NCBI GenBank assembly: GCA_963573385.1
Contig: CAUYLG010075758.1
Span: 1 to 64,000, forward strand
Length of the DNA stretch: 64,000 nucleotides
DNA from: Cacajao melanocephalus
Lineage: Eukaryota; Chordata; Mammalia; Primates; Pitheciidae
Reading direction: 5' to 3'
The translations under genes and the position numbers were made by a program. Numbering within the stretch: position 1 is the first letter of the stretch; every line of letters begins with the position of its first letter. Shown one piece after another: positions 12,321 to 22,125 of this stretch. Under the pieces are notes generated by a model, which saw nothing but the letters and a program-made list of their open reading frames with translations, did no database searches and had not been told where the DNA came from.

Positions 12321-12490
12321 AAGTCTCATCAAATCCCTATGACAAGCAAACAAAATTATTGGTAAGGTAGATTGATCCCATTTTACCCATGAGGAAACTA
12401 AAGCATGGAGGGTCAAAACTATTTGCCAAGCCACATAACTAGTAAACTAGAGAGTCAGGATTCAGATTGAGTTTTCTGATTAGTTTTTGC
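12321..12490 (-). mobile_element. MIR SINE
   Basis: A second antisense MIR directly abutting the previous one: 'tgatcccattttacccatga', 'ggaaactaaagcatggaggg', 'gccaagccacataactagta', 'gagtcaggattcagattga'. Two separate copies of the same core show this is two insertions or a duplication, not one element. Confidence 0.7.
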
Positions 12491-13695
12491 AGCTTCCTCT
12501 GGTGTTTTATCAAACGCCCCACTGACACCTATATAGCTACTCATTTTAACAAACAATCTTGCTTTAGAAAATGATTACTAGGGATACAGAGATGTGTTTC
12601 TGAAATTCCATTATCCTTTGCACCTAATTATATATAGAGAGTTTATGATTAGGGTGGAGATAAGTGGGAAGATTTCTGCCATGAGCTATAGAATAACAAT
12701 CTGAGTTGGAGTTCTTCAATTTTGAGGTTTCTCTGGAGAGTGAATCTGCATTCTAGGCCCATAAAAACCATTCTGGCTGTTCACATAATATTTCTAACAC
12801 ATTTGTAATAATAATTCTCTTTACTTCCCTGTAAATGGGGATGTGTTGCTCAAACAGACCATTTTAATCTACCTTGTGAGTCATATATGAAAAAAATACA
12901 GCCAATTTGAAAGCAGCACAGCATTTCCTTGGGGTCTTTCACTGAAGGAATTGCAGGATACATCAGACTTGATGGCAAATGAGACACAGAAAGGCCCACT
13001 GATGCACCAAATCCCATTTTGGGAAGTCTGTTTCAGTAGAAGATTGCAAACAAGCCATTATTTTGTCAGTTGGAACAAAAGCCCTGATTAAAAATTAAAA
13101 TACATTCTGTACTGATAAATATACAGCTGCCTAATTACTTGCAAGATTTATATTTTGCTGTGTTAATTCCCTCATAATGGTTATTTCTTACTCCCTATAA
13201 ACCAGAACACAATAAGCTTGACAGGGACAAGTTTCAATAAACATTTGGTTGTGCCTTTTATTAGATAGATCAGTTTCTGATTATTTATGTTTTCAAAATC
13301 TTATTTTAAAATGTTTCTCCAGGAGAAAATTGTGTCCCTTCCATCACATGGCATTCAGTATAGGCAGAAATGTATCTTTAGAGACACCTCATTATGGCTA
13401 ATTTAAAATTTCTTATGTGCCAACTTGATCTTCTAACTTACCGTCACTCAACTTTCCTCAGTATTCACATACATAGACAACCATAACATAAAGCAGTTCA
13501 AAAAAAACACTACAGTAAATAAAACAAAACGGAATAACAGCTTTCAGTAGCTTAGAGGAATTTTTGCAGGCTGAGATGGAGAAGAAAATGGGAGCCATGA
13601 TCAAAGGAAGACTATAAAAATAAATAAAAGAGGAATTGGTAGAGTAGGTAGCCCCAAGGAAGGGCCCATCTCTCCACAGAAAGATTTTAAAATCG
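12491..13695. other. repeat-poor sequence, possible conserved non-coding element
   Basis: No transposon recognised. Around 12,890-13,250 the sequence is rich in homeodomain-type cores (taattac, ttaattc, gattaaaaattaaaa) without simple-repeat structure. That style is common in conserved non-coding elements, but conservation itself cannot be seen here. The minus frame at 13458-13739 has no recognisable domain. Confidence 0.35.
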
Positions 13696-13699
13696 TGTA

Positions 13700-14474
13700 A
13701 AAAACTGTCAGAATCAACTTTATCAGAACTCTGATACAAACAGTCAAAAGTTTACAGCAACCAAGTGATTGCTGAATCAAGGAAATGCACCGTTAAAATG
13801 GTAGGAAAGCTTTGTGACATTTTTATTTGCCTTGCCCATCCCCTCCCTGGCTCAGCTCAGTAGCTGACTTGAAGACATCAGTCCACATACCCAGTGTAGG
13901 CCTCTGAACCCTACTTCTACTTTGGAGTAAAGCAAACTTTATTTAAAAGGATTGGGTTTGCTTGTCCTAAACTGTTTGAAGGCTATCTGAAGGCCAGACA
14001 CAAGGCACTTGTGTTTGTTTCACTAATTAAGAACTCACTTAGGGGTGAAAAGCAGTAGATATTACTCAAAAACACGGTAAGTTAAATTAACAACACACAG
14101 CTGCCTGGGCAAAAGACCATGGTTGAGACATACAGTAGAGTCCCGAAACATGGAAGGGAAAACTGGGGGTGAAGTTTCTTGAGAAAATTCGGGCATTAAA
14201 AAGTGCTTGTATATATACTAGGGACCTTAGGAAGTCACACACATGCCTAGTACAAGGAGCATGCTCAGAAAAGACTTGAGAATACCTTATGCTCTAAGGT
14301 TTCATCTTTGGCTGATCTCCAATCTAAGCACAAGCAGAATGTGAAGCCTAAAACAGAGTGGTAAACAGCCAGGCTAAGCAACAAAGCACATCCCCAAGAG
14401 TACCCCAGCACAGAACCAATCTGCAAAAGAAAGAGAGAATCTTCTCTGTCTCTGAATTTTCTGTTTCCTTCTCT
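13700..14474 (+). mobile_element. probable L1M 5' region
   Basis: Called from contiguity: it runs into clear L1M 5'UTR/ORF1-leader sequence at 14.8 kb with no obvious break other than the CT tract. Individual blocks ('gggcaaaagaccatggttga', 'gagcatgctcagaaaagact') fit my memory of L1M 5'UTRs, but I cannot confirm them. The start is uncertain by hundreds of bases. Confidence 0.4.
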
Positions 14475-14625
14475 TTTCCTCTCCTCTCCTCTCCTCTCCC
14501 CTCCCCTCCCCTCCTCTCCCCTCCCCTCCCCTCTCCTCTCCTTCTTCTCTCCTCTCCTCTCCTCTCCTCTCCTCTCCTCTCCTCTTCTTTTCTCCCTCTC
14601 TCACTTTCTCTTTCTCTCCTCCTAC
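14475..14625. repeat. polypyrimidine (CTCTC/CCTCC)n tract
   Basis: About 150 bases almost wholly C and T on the plus strand, built from cctct and ccctc pentamer runs with partial mirror symmetry. It sits inside the L1M 5' region. The overlapping frames on both strands (Arg/Glu-rich on one, Ser/Pro/Leu-rich on the other) are products of the tract, not genes. Confidence 0.95.
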
Positions 14626-15449
14626 CCGAAATTCTCTCTTTCTCTGTTGGCAAATGGCATTCAAGAAAACTTTTGTTAAGACATCAGCTAAAAGCAAGCT
14701 GAAGGAATAGGCATTTAAGAAACCATGCAGGAAGAAAAGCACCGACTTTATAAAAATCATTCAGAAAAGCTGCTAAAACAAAGAGCTAACAACACAAACA
14801 AACCTGGACGAGAGGAAGATGCTAATTCTCACAGTTACCATGTTGTAAAACGACAATGTCCAGTTTTCAACAAAAGCTGACAAAGCATGCAAAGAAACAA
14901 GAAAGTATGGGCCATTCCTAGAAGAAATTTAAAAAAAAATCTGTCCCTCAAGAAGCACAGACATTAAACTTACCAACAGAAACTATAAATAAATAATTTT
15001 AAATACGTTCAAATTGTTAAAGGAAACCACAGACAAAGAGCTAAAGGAAACCAGGGTAATAACGCAGGAACAGAGAATAGCAATAAAGTGAAAAGAACTA
15101 TAACAAAGAACTAAACATAAATTCGGAAACTATAAGTGCAATACCTGAAATGAAAAACTCAGTAGCAGGTTGCAATTGTAAACATGAACAAGCAGAAGAA
15201 AGAATCAATGAAACTGAAGAGAGATTAGTTGAAATTATCCAATCTGAAGAGAAGAATAAAAGATGAATGAAGTAAAATGAACAGAGCCTAAGAGACCTAC
15301 GAGACACCATCAAGCATAGCAACACATGCATAATGGGAATTTGAGAATAGGAGAAAGTCAGCAAAAGTATTTGAAGAAATAATGCCAAATTCCCAAATTG
15401 ACAAAAGATGCAAATCTACATACTCAAGTAACTCAATGAACTCTACGAA
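14626..15449 (+). mobile_element. L1M 5'UTR to ORF1 region
   Basis: Contains the older-L1 leader and ORF1-start order: 'aaacctggacgagaggaaga', 'ccagttttcaacaaaa', 'gcaaagaaacaagaaagta', 'aaagagctaaaggaaacca', 'cagaagaaagaatcaatgaa', 'gaacagagcctaagagacct', 'gacaccatcaagcatagc', 'aactcaatgaactctac'. Reading frames are broken by stops and indels. Cut off at about 15,449 by the MaLR provirus. Confidence 0.8.
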
Positions 15450-16364
15450 GCAAATTTTTGCCTGGATATCCAGGCATTTCCATACATCCTCTGAAGTCTA
15501 GGTGAAAGTTTTCAAACCTCAATTTTTGACTTCTGTGCACCTGCAGGATCAATACCATGTGGAAACTGCCAAGGCTTGAGACTTGCACCCTGTAAAGCCA
15601 TGGCCCAAGCTCCATATTGTCCCCTTTCAGCCATGGCTGAAGCGGCTTGGATACAGGGCACCTAGTCCTGAGGCTGTATACAGCATGGGGACCCTTGGCC
15701 TGATCCACGAAACACTGTTTCCTACTAGGTCTCCTGGCCTGTGATGGGAAGAACTGCTACAAAGACCTCTGATAGGCCCTGGAGACATTTTCTCTATTGT
15801 CTTGTGGATTAACATTCAGCTCCTCGTTATTCATACAAATTTCTGCAGCTGGCTTGAATTTCTCCTCGGAAAATGGGATTTCTTTTCCTATCACATTGTC
15901 AGGCTGTAAATTTTCTGAACTTTTATGCTCTGCTTTCTTTATAAAAGTGAATGCTTTTAACAGCATCCAAGTCATCTCTTGAATGTTTTGCTGCTTAGAA
16001 ATTTCTTTCACCAAATACCCTAAATCATCTCTCTCAAGTTCAAAGTTCTACAAACCTATAGGGCAAGGGCGAAATGCTGCCAGTCTCTTTGCTAAAACAT
16101 AACAAAAGTTACCTTCGCTCTTCCCAACAAGTTCCTCACCTCCATCTGAGATGATTTTAGCCTGGACCTTATGGCCCATATCGTTATCAGGCTTTTGGTC
16201 AAAGCCATTCAACAAGTCTCTAGGAAGTTCCAGACTTTTTCACATTTTCTTTCTTCTGAGCCCTCCAAACTGTTGCAACCTCTTATTTATTACTCAGTTC
16301 CAAAGTTGCTCCACATTTTGGAGTATCTTTTCAGCAGCGCCCCATTCTACTGGTACCAATTTAC
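15450..16364 (-). mobile_element. MaLR (THE1/MST-type) internal region, partial
   Basis: Joins the LTR at 16,365 through the expected leader: on the minus strand the LTR end is followed by 'gtaaattggtaccagtagaa' and 'tggggcgctgctgaaaaga', the standard THE1/MST junction. The degraded gag-like region continues to about 15,450 and stops there with no second LTR. Minus frames at 15433-15708 and 15757-16014 are remnants of this region, interrupted by stops. Non-functional relic. Confidence 0.8.
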
Positions 16365-16715
16365 TGTATTAGTCCATTTTCATGCTGCTAATAAAGACAT
16401 ACCTGAGACAAGGCAACTTACAAAAGAAAGAAGTTTAATTAGATTTCCATGTCACTGGGGAAGTCTCACAATCATGGTGGAAGGCAAGATGGAGCCAGTC
16501 ACATCTTACATAGATGGTGGCAAGCAATCAGAGGAGAGCTTGTACAGGAAGACTCACCTTTTTATAACCATTAGATCTTATGAGACTTATCCACTATCAT
16601 GAGAACAACATGGGAAAGACCTGCCCCCATGATTCAATTACCTCCCACTGGGTCCCTCCCACAATATGTGGAATTCAATGTGAGATTTGAGTGATGATAC
16701 AGCCAAACTATATCA
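16365..16715 (-). mobile_element. THE1/MST-type LTR (5' LTR of the truncated MaLR)
   Basis: On the minus strand it starts 'tgatatagtttggctgtatc' and ends with 'atggactaataca', the defining ends of this family, about 351 bp long. Internal blocks such as 'ggtaattgaatcatgggggc' and 'catagatggtggc' (plus strand) agree. The 143-codon plus frame at 16171-16602 runs through it and is spurious. Confidence 0.9.
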
Positions 16716-17060
16716 TTTCTCTTCTAATTGTCTAAATGATTTAAAAAAGGAATGCATAACACAGTAATTATAAAGCTATGTAATGGACACGCAATGTATG
16801 AAGATGTAATTAAAACAAACAAACAAGAAAACCATAAAGGATAGAGATAGAGTTGTATTATAGGAGTTTTTATGCTTAATGCATATAGAGTTTCCTTTTC
16901 ATCATCACTGAGATAATGAAAATGTTTTAGAATTAGGCAGAGATGTTGGTTTCAATACATAGTAAATGTACTGAATTCCAGTCAATTGTTCACTTTGAAA
17001 TGACTAATTTTATGTCATTTGAATTTCACTTTTAATTGTTTAAATTAAAAATAAATAAAG
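16716..17060 (+). mobile_element. L1M fragments (intergenic-type and 3'UTR-type pieces)
   Basis: Just right of the MaLR insertion, 'ttgtctaaatgatttaaaaa' and 'acgcaatgtatgaagatgta' fit old L1M non-coding sequence. From about 16,905, 'gaaaatgttttagaattagg' to 'gtcatttgaatttcactttt' resembles an L1MB-type 3'UTR. Two L1 pieces may be joined here; the junction is unclear. Confidence 0.5.
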
Positions 17061-17074
17061 TAAATAATAAATGG

Positions 17075-17944
17075 AAATAAAGGTCATATATCACAAGCAC
17101 CCAGCAAACGTCATACTAAATGGTGAAAAGTTGAAAGATTTTTCCCTAAGATCAGGAGCAAAACAAGGATGCCAACTGTCACCACATTCAACATAGTTCT
17201 GGAAGGTCTGGTTAAAGCAATTAGGCAAGAGAAGGAAATAAAAGGCACCCATATTAGAAAGCAAGAAGTTAAATTATTTCTGTTTGCAGATGACATAATC
17301 TCATACATAGAAAGTCCTAACGATTATACACACAGAGAATGTTAAAACTATTAAATTCATTAAGATTACAGGATATGAAATCAACTTATAAAAATTAGTA
17401 GCATTTGTATACATTAACAATGAATTTCCCAGGACAGAAATCAAGAAAACATTGATGAAAGAAATGAAAGAAGACAAGATCATTGGAAAGATATTTCATG
17501 TTCAAGAATTAGAAGATGTTAAAATGTCCATACTACCAAGAGCAATCTATAGATTCAATAAAATCCCTATCCAAATTCCAATGACATTTTTCACAGACAT
17601 AAAAAAAAAAGCAATTCTAATATTTATGTGGAACTACAAAAGATTCTGGATAGCCCAAGCAATCTTGAGCAAAATGAACAAAGCTGGAGGCACATGACCT
17701 GATTGGAAAATCAGCTACAGACACATAGACCAAAGGAACAGAATAGAGAGTCCAGAAATAAATCCACACATTTACAGTCAATTGATTTTCAACAAAGATA
17801 TCAAGAATACACAATGGGGAAAAAGCAGTCTCTTCAGTAAGTGGTGTTGGAAAAATATTTTCCTCATGCAAGAAAATAGAATTACATCAGAACCTTACAT
17901 CATATACAAAAATCAACCTAAAACTGATTAAATATTTAATCATA
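17075..17944 (+). mobile_element. L1 ORF2 fragment, reverse transcriptase domain (decayed)
   Basis: Encodes the L1 RT core, including the F-A-D-D active-site codons at 17283-17294, preceded by blocks for the upstream RT motif ('agatcaggagcaaaacaagg', 'atgccaactgtcaccaca'). It continues through 'tatttatgtggaactacaaa' and 'caaagctggaggcaca'. At 17450/17451 about 95 bases of expected ORF2 are missing between two 'aaaac' strings, consistent with a microhomology deletion. Frames are broken; no functional product. Confidence 0.9.
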
Positions 17945-18099
17945 TCGTAAAGTTGTATCTTTTGTTTCTTTCAGTAATGTTTTATAGTTTTCAGTGTACA
18001 GATTTTTCACCACCTTGGTTAATTTTTTTTTCTAAATTTTTTGGAGTTCCTATAAATATAATTGTTTTCTTGATTTCTGTTTGGGAAATTCATTGTTAA
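17945..18099 (-). mobile_element. inverted copy of an L1 ORF2 segment
   Basis: Reverse-complemented, this is the ORF2 stretch spanning the gap at 17450/17451, with overlap on both sides: 18064-18099 corresponds to 17412-17450, and 17957-17978 to the bases after 17451. The direct and inverted copies share unusual bases (for example 'gaatttccca' before 'cagaaatcaagaaaac'), pointing to a local origin. There is no A-tail, so it is not a normal retrotransposed copy. Confidence 0.8.
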
Positions 18100-18124
18100 T
18101 TTAAATGAATTAATTCATTTAAAT
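18099..18124. repeat. perfect 26-bp palindrome at the inversion junction
   Basis: atttaaatgaatt followed directly by its exact reverse complement aattcatttaaat, with no spacer. It lies exactly where the inverted L1 segment rejoins forward L1 sequence. Confidence 0.95.
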
Positions 18125-19735
18125 GTAAGACCTGAGACTATAAAACTACTAAAAGAAAACACAGGGAGAAAAGCTCTATGATATCAGTCTGGGCAATGAT
18201 TTGTTTAATGTAACCCCAAAAGCACACACAACCAAAATAAATATAGACAAATGAAATTACATTAAATTAAAAATTTATGCACAGGAAAGGGAACAATGAA
18301 TAAACTGACGATCTTTGGATTAAAAAAATTACAAACCATATATCTGATAAGGGGGTACTATCCAACATACATTAAAAATTAAAACAACTCAATAACAAGA
18401 AAACAGATAACCTCATTGACAAATGGGCAAAGAACCTAAGTTAACACTTTCCAAAAGAAGAAACTCAAATGACCAACAGACATGTTGGAAAAAATGCTCA
18501 ACATAGTTATAAGAGAAATGCAAATTAAAACCACAATCACCTTACACATGTTAGAATAGCTATTATCAAAAAGATGAGAGGTAACAAGTGTTGGTGAGGA
18601 TAGAAAGAAGAGGGAACACTTGTTCACTATTAGTGAGATGTAAATTTGTAGAGCCATTATGCAAAGCAGTAAAGAGGTTCCTCAAAAAAAGTTAAAAATA
18701 GAACTACAATAGGCTCCAGTAATCCCAGTTACGTGTATATATAAAAAGAACATGAAATCAGTTTATTAAAGAGATATCTGCTCTCTTATGTTTATTGGAG
18801 CATTACAATACTCAAGATATAAAATCATTACAATAGCCAAGATACAGCATTACAATAGCCAAGATGGACACAACCTAAGTGTCAATCAATGGATTAATGG
18901 ATAAGGAAAATATAGTGTGTATATACACAGTGGAATACTTTTCAGTTTTAAAAAAGGTAATCTGGTCATTTGCGCCAACCTGGATGAACCTTTCAAGCTA
19001 AGTGAAATAAGCCATCCAGAAAGACAAATACTGTATGATCTCCCTTATATGTGGAATCTTAAAAAGTCAAACTCATAGAAGCAGAGAGCTACCATGGACT
19101 GGCTGTTGTGGGATATGGAAGATTTTGATCAAAAAACATAAAATTTCAGTTATAAGGAAGAAATAAGTTCAAGAAATCTATCGTACATCATAGTGACTAT
19201 TGTGGATAACAATATAGTCAGCCCACTAAATCTATGGGTTTCACATCTGTGAATTCAACTAACCACAGAGCAAAAATATTAGAAAAAGAAAAAGAGGATG
19301 GTTGATTCTGTACTGAACATCTTCAGACTTTTTTTCTTATCATCATTCCCTAAACAATGCTGTATAACAACTATTACATAGCCCTTACATTGTATTAGGT
19401 ATTATAAGTTATCTAGAGAGGATTTAAAATATACCTGAAGATATGTGTAGGTCATATGCAAACACTACACTATTTCATATAAGGGACTTGAGTATCCATG
19501 GATTTTGGTAACCACATGGGGTCCTGAAGCCAACTTTCTATGGATACCAAGGAAGAACAGTATTATATACTTGAAAGTTGCTAAGATAGTAGGTAAGTAT
19601 GTGAAGTAATACTTATGTTAAATAGCTTGCTTTAGCCATTCCACAATGTATACATATTTCAAAGCATCATGTTGTAAGTCATAAGTCTATATAATTTTCA
19701 TCTTTGATTGAATAAATAAATGGAAGAGATAACAT
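18120..19735 (+). mobile_element. L1 ORF2 C-terminal part and 3'UTR (interrupted by MER2)
   Basis: Resumes forward L1 at 'aaatgtaagacctgagacta' and follows ORF2 order ('atcagtctgggcaatgattt', 'acaaatgggcaaagaacct', 'atgctcaacatagtt', 'tgtcaatcaatggatta', 'tggatgaacctttcaagcta', 'gaaagacaaatactgtatga'). The 3'UTR is split by MER2 at 19217-19560 and ends near 19,735 in an L1MA/MB-like tail ('tgttgtaagtcataagtcta'). Confidence 0.9.
19217..19560 (-). mobile_element. MER2 (TcMar-Tigger) DNA transposon
   Basis: Reverse-complement of MER2: it carries 'gactttttttcttatcatca', 'cctaaacaatgctgtataa', 'ttgtattaggtattataagt', 'agggacttgagtatccatgg' and ends 'tatggataccaaggaag'. It is flanked by TA at 19215-19216 and 19561-19562, the mariner/Tigger target duplication, and removal rejoins the L1 3'UTR cleanly. 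Confidence 0.9.
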
Positions 19736-20244
19736 AAGATCTACAACAAAGGTAGTGTGGTGAAGTATAGCAGGGAAGGGCAAAAGGAGGTGAAATCAGA
19801 GACAAAATGTGATGCACATTTGAAACATGGAAGGTGAGAGACTCTTTGCTTCCTTCTACCCTGACCTCTACAATTTATTCTGTACATAACTGCCAGATTT
19901 ACCTTTCTCAAAAACAAAAACAAAAACAGCTGGACATTACATGCCTACTCTTCTGGCTCAAATTTAGAAGCTTTTATTCTCCCCTGTTAACTCCCATTGC
20001 ACACATGGCAGCTCTTCCATTCCAACTTGGCCTAACCTTTCCTTTCTGCCTCCTGAAGCTTTCCCTCTCTACCTCACCACTCCCTGAAACAGTATGTGCT
20101 CCAGCATCCTTTTCCACTCCCTGGACGCCATAATTTTTTTTACATCTTTGTGCCATTACTCAAACTGTTAACCCTTTTGGATGAATCTTCTTAGCTCAAA
20201 TAGCATTTTTATGATATTGTTGCCAGGGAACAACTAAGCTGGAA
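19736..20244. other. unique sequence
   Basis: No repeat or gene recognised; two overlapping frames of 60-99 codons at 19.7-20.16 kb show no domains. Confidence 0.5.
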
Positions 20245-20440
20245 AGTATCTCATGGCAGTGAAGAGAACACAGACTTTGAAAACAGGTAGGTATAAACTA
20301 TCCAACTTGTATTTATGTCAATCATATACATTTGGACCCTAGAAAATTTTGGTGAGTCTTGGTTTCCTCATCTGTTTAATGAAGTTACTAATATCTCATT
20401 CATTTCTCATGATAATAACATTAAGAACTTATGCAGAGGT
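20245..20440 (+). mobile_element. MIR SINE
   Basis: Sense MIR order: 'ggcagtgaagagaacacaga', 'ctttgaaaacaggtaggtat', 'cttggtttcctcatctgttt', 'tgaagttactaatatctcat'. Diverged. Confidence 0.6.
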
Positions 20441-21765
20441 CCTTTCACTTGGCTGATATGCCATAAATGTTATCTACTCACTTTCCCAGAAGCCCATGAG
20501 AAGTACATATTTATTACAATTTTAAAAATAGCAATACTTTCTCAAATGCATATAGTGTTAATATTTCAAAGCATCTTTACTTATATTTCTCATTTAATCT
20601 ACAGAAAAGTATTTGGTATCTATTAAGATACTGTAAACTATAGAGGACAAAATCTAAACTCAAAGTGACTTTAACAATAAATTCATTATGTTTCTTTATG
20701 GAAGTTTCTGAGGCAGAATAAACTCCACATATAGCCTGATCAATAAACAATGGAAAGTACAGGTACTTTCCAACTCTCTCACCTTCTATCCTCAGCATGG
20801 ACTCCATCATGTGGCTGACTCTCCTCAGAGTTGCAAGACAGCCACCATTAACAAATGGGAATACATGCTGCTTTGGCCCATGCAGCTAGATAGATTCTCT
20901 TTATTAAACCTACATAATATCTCTCCTCAATCTGATTAGAACAAATTAGTATATGCTCACAACTAGGCCAATAATACTGATACTCACCAGGGGAATGCCA
21001 CAAGCTGATTGGCTACACCAATTATCTGGATCAAAATTTATTTGGGGAGCTCATCTCAGTACCCACCATGGTAAGTATGTGTTGTTTGTTCCAGAAAGAA
21101 AAAGTTCAGCCTTAAATCACATATAATTCATGCCTAACCTGGAACTGAAGCCCAGGTTCCATGACCCTCTGACTCCTCTTCTTACTATATTAAGCATGGA
21201 AACCATATTGGTTAGGTTTTTTTAGGCTTCCGACTTATTGCATAATATTATATTATAAATATATATCATAAAAAGAGTTCAGAGAGAAATAAGCTATGAG
21301 TCACAAAAAAACTTAAATGCATATTACAAAATGAAAGAAGCTGATCTGAAAATGTTATAGCCCAATGGGCTTGCCTTGCTCTTCTTGAAAGATTTATATA
21401 TTTATAACACTTCCTGCACAAAAAAAGGCAACACACTGAGACAGCAACTGTTGCAGAATTCAGGCACCTATTATAATTTTAACCTGTGGCCTTTCATTAG
21501 TTTTCCAAGGGTGATTTCCATCTCTGAGTAGGGAGGGAATATGTTTTGGGAAGAGGCTGTTGTATCTTTGCTTTAAAGTTAAGTGATAAACAAAATTATT
21601 CAGCTGAATTGTAATGTAATTTCCTCCCATAGTTAGCTTGACCTACACACAGGAATGAGCAAAGGTAGTTAGCTTAAGAGGTGAGAAGCAAAACAAAGTC
21701 AGTCATGTTAAATTCTATCACTGGTATAATTTTGCAAAGGTGCTTTCAAAAAGCCTACATAATTT
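20441..21765. other. unique sequence
   Basis: No gene or confident repeat. The 103-codon frame at 20315-20626 overlaps the MIR relic and shows no domain. Confidence 0.5.
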
Positions 21766-22125
21766 ATTATTACAAATATACAACATTCTAGAAAACTATG
21801 GAGATGGTAGTTGCCAGGAGTTGGGGGTGGGAGGGACAAACAGGTGGATACTCTAACGGTGGATACGTGTCATTTCATTTGTCAAAACCAATAGAATGTA
21901 CAATACCAAGAGTGAATCCTAATGTAAACTATGAACTTTGGGTGGTGTTATATCAATGCAGGTTCATGGATTGTAACAAATGTACCCCCATCTGGTTCAG
22001 GATGTTGATACTGGGAGAGCTGGGGTGTGAGGGGGCAGGGAGTATGCGAGAACAACTGTCTGTACTTTCTGCTCAATTTTGCCATGAACCTAAAGCTGCT
22101 CCAAATTTAAAAAATAAAAAATAGG
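21766..22125 (+). mobile_element. L1M (L1ME/HAL1-like) 3'UTR
   Basis: Typical old-L1 3' end: 'ggtagttgccaggagttggg', 'gtcaaaaccaatagaatgta', 'ccaagagtgaatcctaatgt', 'gcaggttcatggattgtaac', 'tttgccatgaacctaaagct', 'gctcca', then an A-rich end. The 108-codon frame at 21798-22124 is a by-product. A related 3' end lies at 28.3-28.7 kb. Confidence 0.8.

Noticed and set aside
14475..14625. Possible regulatory GA/CT promoter element
   Set aside because: Low-complexity tract inside an L1 relic with no nearby transcription unit visible; kept only as a structural finding.
14348..14760. Arg/Glu-rich and Ser/Pro-rich frames on both strands
   Set aside because: Direct translation of the CT-rich tract; no gene.
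16171..16602. 143-codon plus-strand frame
   Set aside because: Lies antisense across the MaLR leader and LTR; not a protein gene.
17283..17294. FADD reverse-transcriptase box as a sign of an active retroelement
   Set aside because: The motif is real, but the frame is broken upstream and downstream, with a deletion at 17450, so only a dead L1 fragment is present.
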